DNA of 64,000 nucleotides from Vacuolonema iberomarrocanum LEGE 07170 (GTDB taxonomy: Bacteria > Cyanobacteriota > Cyanobacteriia > Elainellales > Elainellaceae). A program made the position numbers and the translations under genes. Under the pieces are notes generated by a model, which was not told the origin of the DNA, did not search any database, and was given only the letters and a program-made list of their open reading frames with translations. Below, in pieces: positions 1-9,042 of the stretch; position 1 is the stretch's first letter, and the number at the start of each line of letters is the position of its first letter. The DNA is taken from assembly GCA_015207365.1 (NCBI GenBank), contig JADEXA010000027.1, forward strand, positions 1-64,000, read 5' to 3'.

Positions 1-54
1 TTTCGTAAATCGCTTGGCGAAATTGGCGCAGCGTTTCAAGATGATCTGACATGA
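1..54 (+). CDS. 3' end of an unidentified gene (partial)
   Basis: Frame 1 is open from the window edge and ends in TGA at 52-54, giving a 17-residue tail ending AAFQDDLT. A terminator-like hairpin begins at the stop codon, which is what one expects at a real gene end. The piece is too short to identify the protein. It could also be a chance open frame, so confidence is low. Confidence 0.35.
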   Translation, partial: FRKSLGEIGAAFQDDLT

Positions 55-92
55 GTGGTAGAGCGTAGAGTTTTAGATCCTCTACCACTTTC
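54..92 (+). terminator. Terminator-like hairpin after the partial gene
   Basis: Ten-base arms AGTGGTAGAG (54-63) and CTCTACCACT (80-89) are perfectly complementary around a 16-base loop and are followed by TT. The U-tract is short. The hairpin abuts the stop codon of the partial upstream gene. Confidence 0.4.
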
Positions 93-239
93 CTGCTCTT
101 CTTTCACCCGGTTTGTCCAAAGTCCAGAAAACGTGAGGGTGAGAAGTATCTTCTCCCCAGGCACTTCCATCAGCAATCCATGAGCTGACAAACTTGTTGG
201 TTGACAGACTTGTATAGCCTTGCGCATTGAAATGAGGAG

Positions 240-297
240 GAGCCATTGTTTGAAAGCCCTTTAGGGCAGAGCTTTCAAACAATGATTGGTTTTTGCC
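240..297. repeat. Family D hairpin element, copy D4
   Basis: CATTGTTTGAAAG (244-256) pairs with CTTTCAAACAATG (272-284), with a small inner GCCC/GGGC hairpin between them, followed by ATTGGTTTTTGCC. The outer arm and the GGTTTTTG flank resemble the elements at 39407, 44808 and 63536. It lies downstream of the psb35-like gene, so it may also stop transcription. The rest of 93-327 holds no convincing gene. Confidence 0.5.
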
Positions 298-327
298 TAA
301 GCGCATAGCGCTATGCATTCGGATTTT

Positions 328-561
328 TCAGGACGCACTCCCATCACCGGTTCCCGCTTCTCCCTCACCAACCTCAGAATCGACCTTAGGGACGACATCC
401 GGACGATCTTTTCCTTCCCAACCCGGTGGCCGCTTGGAGTTATACCAGGCAATAGAACCGATGCTAACAGCAGCGATGAACCCAATAACGTAAACCAATG
501 TAAACGAAATCGGGAAGCCCCCAGAAGCGTTCTCAGCAACAGCAAATATCAGATTTAGCAT
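328..561 (-). CDS. psb35: Photosystem II assembly protein Psb35-like
   Basis: Small membrane protein of 77 residues from the ATG at 561; a TTG at 570 is an alternative start closer to an AAGGA box. One hydrophobic helix spans about residues 14-38 (PISFTLVYVIGFIAAVSIG), followed by the conserved-looking AWYNSKRPPGW and a soluble acidic tail rich in Gly and Glu. Length and the helix plus NSKRP pattern match the cyanobacterial Psb35 family (Ssl2148 type), which is described as stabilising the CP47 assembly module in thylakoid membranes. The assignment is from memory of the family, not a search. It lies about 90 bases downstream of the PBP gene on the same strand and may be cotranscribed with it. 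Confidence 0.6.
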   Translation of the reverse strand: MLNLIFAVAENASGGFPISFTLVYVIGFIAAVSIGSIAWYNSKRPPGWEGKDRPDVVPKVDSEVGEGEAGTGDGSAS

Positions 562-650
562 AAATTTCAACGATCCTTTCGTGCAGTAGAGGATGGAGGC
601 AGTGTACCGTATCTCTACCTCCCTTATCCTCTCTATATCACAGGATTATG

Positions 651-3212
651 CTACTCTTCCGCGTCTACCGCAGGAGGGGGTTCTGGTGCTGGAGCCGGAG
701 CTGGTGGAGGGTCTGGAGCCGGGGCAGGAGCCGCATCCACAGGTGCAACTGGCTCTGGCTCTGGGGCCGGAGCTACGGGCTCGGCTGGCTCGGCTGGTGG
801 TGGAGCCGCAGGAGCTTGGGGACGAGCGACGGGTTCGGCTCGCGGCTCAATATCAGCCGGACGCTCAAACCGCGACGGAACCGGTTCTGGGCTCTCCGGT
901 GGGCTAGATCTAGAGGTACGATTTGGCGTTTCCTGCCTGTCTGAGGAGGTGGAACGGTTATTCGAGCTTTCTTCTGCAGCTTCTTGGCTCGGCTCGGATG
1001 CGCGCTCCTCTGAGTCATCATCTCCTGGGTCTCTGGCTTCTTGAATCCTGCCAGGCCGAACTCGCTGGAGTTCGATGGTGGCTTCTCGTCCCCGCAGCTG
1101 TGGCAGCTCAGGGAAGGACTCGACAGGCATGTCTTCTACTGCCGGGTTCATAAAGTTGCGCCAGACCCGAGCCGCGGTGGAACTTGCCCCACGGGTGGGG
1201 GTATTATCATCGTTGCCCAGCCACACACCGGTGACCATTTGTGGGACATAACCAATGAACCAGAGGTCACGACGGTTTTCTGAAGTGCCCGTTTTCCCAG
1301 CCACAGGACGATTTCCTAAGGATGCATTGCGCCCTGTTCCACTCGTCACAACCCCTCGCAGCATCCAGGTCATGATGTTAGCCGAATCCTCATCAATGGA
1401 TTGCTCAGCAGCAAAGTCAGCTTCGTAGATAACCTCACCCCGACGGTTGAGAATTCGGGTAATGCCATGCGGCTCAATGTGGGTACCGCTGGTTGCCAGG
1501 GTGCCATAGGCTCCCGTCAGTTCCAGCAAATTCACTTCCACACTACCCAGGGCCAGGGAGTAAGCCGGGATAAGCGGAGAGCGAATACCCATCCGTTCTG
1601 CCACCTCGATCGCTGGGTCAAAGCCAACATCAATTAACACTTTGACCGCAATGATATTGACGGAGCGAATCAGGGCATCTCGCATGGATTGATTGCCACT
1701 GTAGTTTTCGCCGTAGTTTTTGGGTTCATAGCCGTCAACCACCAGTTTGGCGTCTACGTAGCTTTTGTAAGGTGAAAATCCACCCGCGATCGCCGTCGCA
1801 TAGATAAACGTTTTGAACGTAGAGCCGGGCTGCCGCTGCGCCTGCACCACTCGGTTAAATTGGCTCTCGTTGAAGTCATTGCCGCCAACCATGGCATGGA
1901 TATATCCATTACGCGGATCAATTGCCACCAAGGCGGCCTGGGTGAACCGCTGCCCTGGCCCATAGTCAGCGATCGCCTGATTAACCGTTTGCCGTGCCAG
2001 CTCTTGCAACTGTGGATTCAGGGTTGTTTCTATCGTCAACCCGCCGATTTCCACATCCTGAGGATCGACCAGCAGCGGCAATTGCTGCCGCACATATTGA
2101 GTGAAGTAGGGGAAGCGGCTATACAAATTGCGGGGATCGCTGGGCGTCAGAGCCAGCTCGGTAGCAGCGGCGGCTTGGCGCTCTTGGCTGGTAATGTAAC
2201 CTGCTTCTTCCATGCGCTCCAGCACCAAGTTGCGGCGGCGCAGCGCGACATCCTCGTTCACCAGTGGCGAGAACTCACTAGGGGCCGGGGCAAGCCCGAC
2301 AATCATGGCAATTTCCGATAGGGTCAACTCATCGACCGACTTACTGAAATAGACCCAGGCCGCATCTGCAATTCCGTAGGCTCCGCCTCCGAGATAAACC
2401 AGATTAATATAGCGCTCAAAAATCTGGTCTTTGGTCAATTCCTGCTCCATCTTTTGAGCCAGGAGTGCTTCGCGCAACTTGCGTTCTAGGGTTTGATCTT
2501 GATCCAGAAAAACAATCCGAGCCAGCTGCTGGGTAATCGTACTGGCACCTTCAACCACCTCTCCTGCCCGGACGTTGGCCAGGACAGCACGGGCGATCGC
2601 CCGATAGGCTACCCCTTCATGCTCATAAAAATCATTATCTTCTGAGGCTAAAAACGCTTCCTTGACCTCGATTGGGATATCATCCCACGTCAAACTTTCG
2701 CGAGTAGCCGGCCCCAATTGCTGCAAAATGGTGCCATCCACCGCCTCAATCGTCAGGGTACCATCGCGGGTATAGGTGAGCGCATCCTCTGGATCGGGCA
2801 AATCTGCCCGCATCTGCTGAATGGTGTAGTAGGACGCTCCCAGCACACCTGTTGTCCCAAAAACGGCGGCCAGCACAGTCCAGGCAAACCAAGACTGATA
2901 GAGGGGGCGGAGCGATCGCGGTTGACGCCTCCCTAACCCAGCCTTCGGTCGAGGCGTTGGTGCTTTAGGGATAGATGTTGGAGTAGGGGAAGCATCCCCT
3001 GGCGTTGCAGCGGGTGTATCCGACGCGATCGTCTCCGAAGAGGGTGAGCTGTTTCCCACCGTCTGCGGAGGCGATTGTGCCGCAAATAAAGACGACGATA
3101 GCGAAGGCCGCGATGCAGAACCGGGCACAGACGATGAGCGCGGATGCTTGACCATAGCCTGCTCAGACTTGCCTCGCAAAAAAGCTTGAAGTCGTTCACG
3201 AAAACCAGTCAC
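651..3212 (-). CDS. Class A penicillin-binding protein (PBP1A family)
   Basis: Bifunctional peptidoglycan glycosyltransferase/transpeptidase of 853 residues acting at the cytoplasmic membrane. The order is: a Pro/Ser-rich cytoplasmic N-terminus (1-105), one transmembrane helix near 110-135, a GT51 domain about 150-330 with the ASEDNDFYEHEG signature carrying the catalytic Glu, and a transpeptidase domain about 380-690 with SxxK in PGSTFKTF, SxN in RSVNII and KTG in AGKTGTSE. The last 150 residues are a low-complexity Pro/Ala/Glu tail of the kind seen in many cyanobacterial PBPs. The start is GTG, chosen because GAGGAG lies 5 bases upstream. All three catalytic motifs are present, so the enzyme looks intact. 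Confidence 0.93.
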   Translation of the reverse strand: MTGFRERLQAFLRGKSEQAMVKHPRSSSVPGSASRPSLSSSLFAAQSPPQTVGNSSPSSETIASDTPAATPGDASPTPTSIPKAPTPRPKAGLGRRQPRSLRPLYQSWFAWTVLAAVFGTTGVLGASYYTIQQMRADLPDPEDALTYTRDGTLTIEAVDGTILQQLGPATRESLTWDDIPIEVKEAFLASEDNDFYEHEGVAYRAIARAVLANVRAGEVVEGASTITQQLARIVFLDQDQTLERKLREALLAQKMEQELTKDQIFERYINLVYLGGGAYGIADAAWVYFSKSVDELTLSEIAMIVGLAPAPSEFSPLVNEDVALRRRNLVLERMEEAGYITSQERQAAAATELALTPSDPRNLYSRFPYFTQYVRQQLPLLVDPQDVEIGGLTIETTLNPQLQELARQTVNQAIADYGPGQRFTQAALVAIDPRNGYIHAMVGGNDFNESQFNRVVQAQRQPGSTFKTFIYATAIAGGFSPYKSYVDAKLVVDGYEPKNYGENYSGNQSMRDALIRSVNIIAVKVLIDVGFDPAIEVAERMGIRSPLIPAYSLALGSVEVNLLELTGAYGTLATSGTHIEPHGITRILNRRGEVIYEADFAAEQSIDEDSANIMTWMLRGVVTSGTGRNASLGNRPVAGKTGTSENRRDLWFIGYVPQMVTGVWLGNDDNTPTRGASSTAARVWRNFMNPAVEDMPVESFPELPQLRGREATIELQRVRPGRIQEARDPGDDDSEERASEPSQEAAEESSNNRSTSSDRQETPNRTSRSSPPESPEPVPSRFERPADIEPRAEPVARPQAPAAPPPAEPAEPVAPAPEPEPVAPVDAAPAPAPDPPPAPAPAPEPPPAVDAEE

Positions 3213-3691
3213 AATTACTCCTCACCTGCGCCTGTTGTATCCGAAATTAAACCGATTTCTTGAACCTCTGGATAAAAGGCTTCCACCAACTTAGCTCAAC
3301 GCCCGCCTCCCAATAAGAGTGCAACCATCTGGCTTCATTGCTGCATCAGTTTATGAAATGAATGCGACTTATCCTGCCGATCTGTGCACACCACACGACT
3401 ATGCAGGAGCTTTAAACATTAACCAACCGGATTAACCAACCGGAACCTACACTCGAGCCTGAAGCACCAAAGTCAGATATGAGTCTACCCCAAATTTGAG
3501 TGAATACCCAGAGACTTCAATTGTGCCAACAGCATGCTGATCCGAATACTGATCAAAAATCTCAACTCAAATCCTTGGTGACCAAGGTCTAGTCAAACCC
3601 TCTCGTGCTGGAAAGCGACACGATGCAACACCCGTTGATTAGCCTGTAAGCAGAGTTTATTCTTTCGCAAATAGTCAGCGATTTGCCAATT
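3213..3691. other. Spacer between PBP and SDR genes
   Basis: About 480 bases with no credible gene. It must hold the PBP promoter, reading leftwards. The only clear structure is the tandem 13-mer at 3418-3443, listed separately. Confidence 0.5.
3418..3443. repeat. Tandem 13-bp repeat upstream of the PBP gene
   Basis: ATTAACCAACCGG occurs twice head to tail without a spacer, about 205 bases upstream of the PBP start. Perfect short tandem copies in a promoter region can be regulator-binding boxes, but no known regulator motif is recognised. Confidence 0.45.
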
Positions 3692-4351
3692 TTACCAGGG
3701 CAATATCTCGCCCTTGGCATGCCAAAATGTTCCGCTATTTTCTAGATTTAACGCATCGATGCGTTGCAGCAAATTCTGCACAGATTCCTCGGTGGAAATA
3801 CCGCTAAATCCCGTCATGCGTGTACTCACCAAGCCCGGATGCAGGACACCCACGGCAATACCGCGTGATTTCAAATCGTGGGACAGAGACTTCCCCGCCA
3901 TCGACATTGCGACCTTCGACATGCGATAGCCGTAGGAACTACCCGAGGTATTGTCGCCAATCGATCCCATACGGCTGGTCATCAACACCACTTTTGAGCC
4001 TTCACGCAGATTGGGAAGCAAACAGTGGATGACGCGTAACGCACCCAATGCATTGACTTCAAATTGCTGTCGAATGCTGTCGAAGTCCAAATCATCTAGC
4101 GTGACACGCTCAAGGATTCCCGCATTGTTGATCAATATATCTAGTGGCGTTCCCCCTAGCCGTTTGGCCAACGACCCTACGCTTTCGTCCGAGGTAATAT
4201 CCACATCCGCCTCAATCCGGACGCCCAGCTGCTGCAACTCTTCGGACGGCGATCGGCACACGGCAATTACGGTATCGCCGCGCGATCGCAACTGACGACA
4301 ATACTCCAACCCAATGCCACGGTTGGCACCGGTCACCAAGACAGTTGCCAT
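3692..4351 (-). CDS. SDR family oxidoreductase
   Basis: Short-chain dehydrogenase/reductase of 219 residues with a single Rossmann domain. The cofactor motif TGANRGIG is at residues 7-14, NNAG is near 90, and the catalytic YxxxK is seen in SYGYRMSK with a Ser just upstream. Size and motif order fit the C-factor/CsgA-like branch of the SDR superfamily. The substrate cannot be told from sequence. The gene stands alone; the next gene on this strand starts about 480 bases downstream, and the upstream spacer carries hairpin repeats A1 and B1. Confidence 0.88.
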   Translation of the reverse strand: MATVLVTGANRGIGLEYCRQLRSRGDTVIAVCRSPSEELQQLGVRIEADVDITSDESVGSLAKRLGGTPLDILINNAGILERVTLDDLDFDSIRQQFEVNALGALRVIHCLLPNLREGSKVVLMTSRMGSIGDNTSGSSYGYRMSKVAMSMAGKSLSHDLKSRGIAVGVLHPGLVSTRMTGFSGISTEESVQNLLQRIDALNLENSGTFWHAKGEILPW

Positions 4352-4397
4352 AGTTGCTCGTCCTCACAATCGTCTTAACCTTCCTATTATCCGCCTA

Positions 4398-4492
4398 TAT
4401 AGCGGTGTGCAACCGCATTAAGCACAGCAACGGTTGTGTGGGGCGCGCCGCGCCCCACACAACCGTACTTAACTAACGCGCATAGCGCTATA
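4398..4492 (+). repeat. Family A MITE-like element, copy A1 (95 bp)
   Basis: Starts TATAGCGG and ends CGCTATA, with imperfect terminal inverted repeats of about 28 bases. The centre is a near-perfect palindrome at 4431-4465 made of CGGTTGTGTGGGGCGCG and its complement. The same 95 bases recur at 27447, 41684 and 45942. The TATA ends suggest TA-target insertion of the IS630/mariner kind; this is inference, as no transposase is present. Confidence 0.8.
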
Positions 4493-4598
4493 AGTAGCTC
4501 GGCATGATGAAAAACCAGACCCTAAAAACCTGTGCCGCCCGCGCTGCGGGCGGCACAGGTTTTTAGGGTCTTAGGTTTAATTGCACCTGCCAACTTAG
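4493..4598 (+). repeat. Family B hairpin element, copy B1 (106 bp)
   Basis: A 25-base arm starting GACCCTAAAAACCTG (4518) pairs perfectly with its complement ending at 4570 around a 3-base loop. The arms are flanked by AGTAGCTCGGCATGATG on the left and a tail ending CTGCCAACTTAG on the right. The same 106 bases recur inverted at 27335-27440. It directly abuts A1. Confidence 0.78.
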
Positions 4599-5878
4599 GA
4601 GCCTTGGAGCCATTGCACTTTTTGGGGCTCCGTCGTGCGTGATCATGCCTAAGGCCGTGCGATCGCCCCTCCCCCTGAATACTCGGAGTGCACGTGCAAG
4701 GAGGCGATCGAAACCTCGACTCGCGGGACACCCCCATCACAGCGCGGCCTCACATAGCTGGATTTTAGTCGTCCGCAACAGTAGCGGTTGCTCCGGCAAG
4801 CCGCGTTTATGAGTCACCAGTATGAGTCACCAGAACGTTGCCTCGAACGCGGATGAAAAACCTTCGTATAACGACGACCTAAGTGCAGGACAAAACTAAG
4901 GGTTTTCTGGGTTTTGTCCTGCACTCAGAACGAAGACTTTCGCGTAACATTTCCATTCCAATATGTCACCACTCTTTCGTTCGAAAACCGACTTAAATGC
5001 CGACATTGGCAGGGATTCTACGTACAAACAAGTCTTACGCCATTGTCAAGCTGCCTGAGAAAGGCAAAGCTCCCACCAAGTATATTAAGACCCTATAAAC
5101 CTGAAAAGCCTGTTATTCCTCTCTCAGTTCTAAAGCACGTGATCCTGCGGCAAACCAAGAGCTTGACACAACATGAGCCACTAGAGCGAATAGGAATGTG
5201 AGCCGCGATCGCCAATCTTAAGATGCAAGACGGCGTCAAAAAATAGGAATCTCAGACAAATCTCGATGAAATACTTGACAAAGATTTCATACCACGCGCT
5301 GATTGGGCAGGCTATGGTAGGAAGCAAGTACAACAGTTGCCACGTATATGCTTCGCCATCAGTTCAATGCAGGTTTAGGGAAGTAAGTCAGTAGCATTTC
5401 GGTATGCTTATGCCGCCTCTCTGTGCATCACTGGAATTGGTGCAATCCAGCCCATTCCTCCTAGGAATTATTGTTGGCAGAACCCCTGCCAATGTACCGA
5501 TGACACCGTCGTAGGTTCTTGATGGAAATGTAAGATCACGAAATCTTATTCATCGGATTCGGCTTCTCACCGGTACACCTTCTACCTGCTAAGAACAAGA
5601 CCCGGTCTGCAAATAGACAAGTTCACACAAGAGAATGTAGCTAAGAAAAGGCTCGTGTTCTGTTTACTCTTTGGTCTCCAAAGACCTCATTCAGCTCACT
5701 CATTTACGCCTGTCAACTCTTGGCATAAATGACGTCCACTAGGCTATAGAACATTCGCCTTGATTGTATTTTTTTATACTACATCACCTATGCGTTTTTC
5801 TCGAGGCAACTTCTCTGCTCATTCCCAGTCTTTGTTTCTACCCGTTCCCCCTATCGTCCCATCACTGCGCAAGGTGCC
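4599..5878. other. Long spacer (1.28 kb) without a recognisable gene
   Basis: Open frames here are short and carry no family signature or good ribosome-binding site. The spacer holds a 15-bp perfect inverted repeat at 4882-4925, a small hairpin TTGGCAG/CTGCCAA at 5474-5492 and an AT-rich stretch near 5760-5790 that probably carries the promoter of the FkbH gene. No known riboswitch or RNA was recognised. Confidence 0.5.
4882..4925. repeat. Perfect 15-bp inverted repeat
   Basis: AGTGCAGGACAAAAC at 4882-4896 pairs with GTTTTGTCCTGCACT at 4911-4925 around a 14-base loop. A single arm with one mismatch, AAGTACAGGACAAAA, recurs at 29852-29866 right after a stop codon, so this looks like the end of a mobile or repeated element. 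Confidence 0.55.
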
Positions 5879-8800
5879 ATGCAATCGAACCTAGTACTGT
5901 CGAGTAAGCCTACAGATATTGCCCAGGCTGCTGAACCTACGACGTCCAAAATCGCTGTCGCTGCAACATTTACCGCAGAGCCACTCGCGGATTCGTTGGA
6001 ATTTTGGATGCATCAGCTTGACATTCCATTGGCGGTCGAATTTGCACCTTATAATCAGGTTTTTCAGGAGCTGTTTGATCCCTCTAGCTTACTATCCAGC
6101 AATCGCTCAAAAGCTGGGATTAACCTCATCCTGCTACGCTTCGAAGATTGGTGCCGCTTTAGCAAAAAAGACACGTCAGAAGACACAGCGCGTGTGCCCG
6201 AAGTCAAGCGAAATGCGCAGGACCTGATCAATGCCTTGAGAAATGCTGCTGCCCATTCTTCTGCCAACTTTATCGTTTGTATCTGCCCCTCTTCAATCGA
6301 GATTATTCAAGATAAAGAGGCGTCTGTTCGCCTTTCCGAACTTGAGGCTGAAGTGATATCAGCGCTGTCTGATATCTCAAATTTGAGTTTCCTGGTCTCT
6401 GAAAACTTTGCCGCCTACCCGGTCGAGCAAGTCCATGACGAAGAGCGCGATCGCCTAGGGCATATTCCCTTCACACCCGATTTCTTCGCCGCTCTAGGAA
6501 CAGTCATTGCGCGGCGAATCTATACACTGAAGCGATCGCCCTATAAAGTCATCGTCTTAGATTGTGACAATACCCTCTGGAAAGGGATTGTCGGAGAAGA
6601 TGGGCTCGACGGGATTGAATTCTCCAAGCCCTACCAAGCCTTCCACAAGTTTCTCTTGCAGCAGCAAAAAGCAGGGATATTACTGTGCCTTTGCAGCAAG
6701 AACAACGAAGCCGATGTGATGGAGGTGTTCGAGAAGCGATCGGATATGGGGTTGAAGCTGGACAATATTGTGAGCTGGCGCATCAACTGGTTGCCGAAAT
6801 CTGAGAATATTAAATCCCTCGCGAAAGAACTCAACCTTGGCTTAGATAGTTTTGTATTTCTGGATGACAACCCGGTGGAATGCAGCGAGGTGAGGCTCGC
6901 CTGCCCCGATGTCTTGTCGCTACAATTCCCGCCAGATGATCGCATTGAGCAGTTCCTCAAGCATATCTGGGCGCTAGACCATCTAAAAGTGACCAGTGAA
7001 GATCAAAAACGAACGGATCTCTACAAGCAAAATATTGCCCGCTCAAAGTTGGAGCAGGAGTCCTCATCGATTCATGACTTTCTGGCTAGCTTAAATCTAC
7101 AAATTGATATCCATCCACCGCAGGCAGAGCAGCTTCCCCGCGTTGCCCAGCTGACCCAACGGACCAACCAGTTCAACTGCACCACGATTCGTCGAACCGA
7201 AGCCGATGTCAATCAACTGGCAGCCGAGGGGCTAGAGTGCCGAGTGGTAGAGGTGCGCGATCGCTTTGGGGACTATGGGCTAGTCGGTGTGGTCATTTTC
7301 GGAATCAAAGAGGACGCCGTCGTTGTAGATACCTTCCTGCTCAGTTGCCGGGTATTAGGTCGCGGGGTGGAGCATCAGATGCTCCGTGGCCTCGGTGAGC
7401 TTGCGGTCGAAAAAAACTTGGCCACAGTCAAGGCTCCATTTAGCCCAACGAAGAAAAATGTCCCAGCTCGAACGTTTCTGGAAAGTGTCGGAGCAGACTT
7501 TAGGCAGGATGCATCCTCCCCTGACCATCAAGGCTTTGAGTTTGTCTTCCCCAGTGATTATGTAGCTCAGCTAGCGTACAATCCCAACGTTGCAACGCCT
7601 GAATCCTCCGCCCAATCGACATCCCCATCAAATTCTGCGACGAAGCATCGGGACGCATCAGGCAACGGAAACCCGAAAAATGACGCTGCCAATAGCACGA
7701 CTGCGAGCAAGTCAGACCTATTTCAGCGCATTGTCGATGAGCTATACAGTGCAGAACGTATTCTCGACAGGCTTTCCTCGCGGTCAATGCAAGAGCGACC
7801 TGATTTAAGCCATGCCATTGTTGCCCCACGCAATGACATCGAGTCGAAGCTGGTGGCTATTTGGTCAAACCTGCTTCGTATTGCCCCCATCGGGATAACA
7901 GACAACTATTTTGACCTGGGGGGCACCTCATTATTAGCGGTCGAATTGTTCGTCGCGATCGAGCAAGAGCTTGGGCAAAAGCTCCCACTGACGACTGTGG
8001 TGGAAGCCCCAACGATTGAAACTCTGGCAAAACGCGTCGAGCAACCAGGGAACGACGAAACAGGTGGCTCTCTAGTTCTGATTCAAGCGGGGCAGGCCTA
8101 CCCACCCCTTTTCCTGGTGCATGACGGTGATGGCGAAACCCTGCTCTATCGCAACATGGCCCAGCGCTTGCGCCCGTCCCGTGCTGTATATGGAATTCAG
8201 CCCCTTAGCCGAAAAGGCTTCCCCATGCTGCACACACGCATTCCGGACATGGCCGCCTATTACATAGAACAAATTCGCAAGGTGCAGCCCCATGGTCCCT
8301 ACTTATTGGGTGGGATGTGTGCTGGAGGTGTTATTTCCTATGAAATGGCACGGCAGCTAGAGCAAGTCGGCGAAACGGTCGCCTTTGTTGGGCTGATGGA
8401 TGCAGCAGATGGGCAGGCTCAGCACAAAGTCGGTCGCTTGACGAGTCAGCGCATGAGCCGCTTTGCCGAAATCTTTGGTCAAGCCAGCGAGGTCCCCTTC
8501 TATCAACGGGCGCAGCAAATTCTCGCCATGGTTTGTACGAAAGTGCGAAATGTCGTGGACTACGAAGTGCAGACACGCTTCCAAAACGCGGTGAATCGTA
8601 CACGATATAAGCTCCTCCGATCCTATCTCGATCGCCAGCAAGACATCCCTAACTTCCTGCGCGATATTTCTGTACGGACAATCTATGACTTGGCAGAGCA
8701 GGAATACCTGCCAGACACCTCCTATAGTGGTGAGCTCGTCCTGCTACGGGCAACGGAAGGGGAAGGTGCCGATGAGCCCTACATCTTCAAATATGAAGAC

Positions 8801-8968
8801 CCATTGTTGGGCTGGTCGCAGCGCACCCATAAGGGTGTTCAGGTTTACGAGGTACAGGGAGGCCATGCCAGTATGCTCCAGGAACCTTACGTTGAAGACC
8901 TGGTCGGTAAGATCAATCTTTACCTTGAGCAGCATCTGCCTGTTGCTTCGAAGCAGACAACCCCATGA
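5879..8968 (+). CDS. FkbH-like HAD enzyme fused to ACP and thioesterase
   Basis: Protein of 1029 residues. Residues about 30-580 form an FkbH-like unit: an N-terminal part, a HAD-IIIC core with LDCDNTLW near 224-231 and FLDDNP near 326, then the C-terminal part with TNQFNCTT. A Ser/Asn-rich linker leads to an acyl carrier domain about 640-720 with the phosphopantetheine serine in LGGTSLL. A thioesterase of the NRPS/PKS release type follows (about 735-1020), with GGMCAGG at 809-815, so the nucleophile is Cys rather than Ser, and the His is in GGHASM. FkbH proteins are known to load a glyceryl unit from 1,3-bisphosphoglycerate onto an ACP; this one carries its own ACP and release domain and has no PKS or NRPS neighbour. 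A glyceryl-transfer role is inference. An AAGG box lies 4 bases upstream of the ATG. Confidence 0.85.
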   Translation: MQSNLVLSSKPTDIAQAAEPTTSKIAVAATFTAEPLADSLEFWMHQLDIPLAVEFAPYNQVFQELFDPSSLLSSNRSKAGINLILLRFEDWCRFSKKDTSEDTARVPEVKRNAQDLINALRNAAAHSSANFIVCICPSSIEIIQDKEASVRLSELEAEVISALSDISNLSFLVSENFAAYPVEQVHDEERDRLGHIPFTPDFFAALGTVIARRIYTLKRSPYKVIVLDCDNTLWKGIVGEDGLDGIEFSKPYQAFHKFLLQQQKAGILLCLCSKNNEADVMEVFEKRSDMGLKLDNIVSWRINWLPKSENIKSLAKELNLGLDSFVFLDDNPVECSEVRLACPDVLSLQFPPDDRIEQFLKHIWALDHLKVTSEDQKRTDLYKQNIARSKLEQESSSIHDFLASLNLQIDIHPPQAEQLPRVAQLTQRTNQFNCTTIRRTEADVNQLAAEGLECRVVEVRDRFGDYGLVGVVIFGIKEDAVVVDTFLLSCRVLGRGVEHQMLRGLGELAVEKNLATVKAPFSPTKKNVPARTFLESVGADFRQDASSPDHQGFEFVFPSDYVAQLAYNPNVATPESSAQSTSPSNSATKHRDASGNGNPKNDAANSTTASKSDLFQRIVDELYSAERILDRLSSRSMQERPDLSHAIVAPRNDIESKLVAIWSNLLRIAPIGITDNYFDLGGTSLLAVELFVAIEQELGQKLPLTTVVEAPTIETLAKRVEQPGNDETGGSLVLIQAGQAYPPLFLVHDGDGETLLYRNMAQRLRPSRAVYGIQPLSRKGFPMLHTRIPDMAAYYIEQIRKVQPHGPYLLGGMCAGGVISYEMARQLEQVGETVAFVGLMDAADGQAQHKVGRLTSQRMSRFAEIFGQASEVPFYQRAQQILAMVCTKVRNVVDYEVQTRFQNAVNRTRYKLLRSYLDRQQDIPNFLRDISVRTIYDLAEQEYLPDTSYSGELVLLRATEGEGADEPYIFKYEDPLLGWSQRTHKGVQVYEVQGGHASMLQEPYVEDLVGKINLYLEQHLPVASKQTTP

Positions 8969-9042
8969 GTCATGGGTCGCCATCGATCGCGTTAACGCAT
9001 GATGAGATGAATCCTTAATCTGAGATAAAGTCCTGAGGTTTT

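Noticed and set aside
82..318. Minus-strand frame of 78 codons before the psb35-like gene
   Set aside because: It runs through hairpin D4, has no ribosome-binding site and no family signature; only the last 35 residues look protein-like.
1860..2321. Long plus-strand frame (153 codons) inside the PBP gene
   Set aside because: It is antisense to a fully motif-supported PBP and is a codon-bias shadow.
4398..4598. CRISPR-like repeats
   Set aside because: Copies are palindromic, dispersed and not in a regular array with spacers; no cas genes are present.
4914..5201. Plus-strand frame of 95 codons in the long spacer
   Set aside because: It starts inside an inverted repeat, composition is not protein-like and there is no ribosome-binding site.
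5300..5878. Structured RNA or riboswitch before the FkbH gene
   Set aside because: Only small isolated hairpins could be read and none matches a known class.
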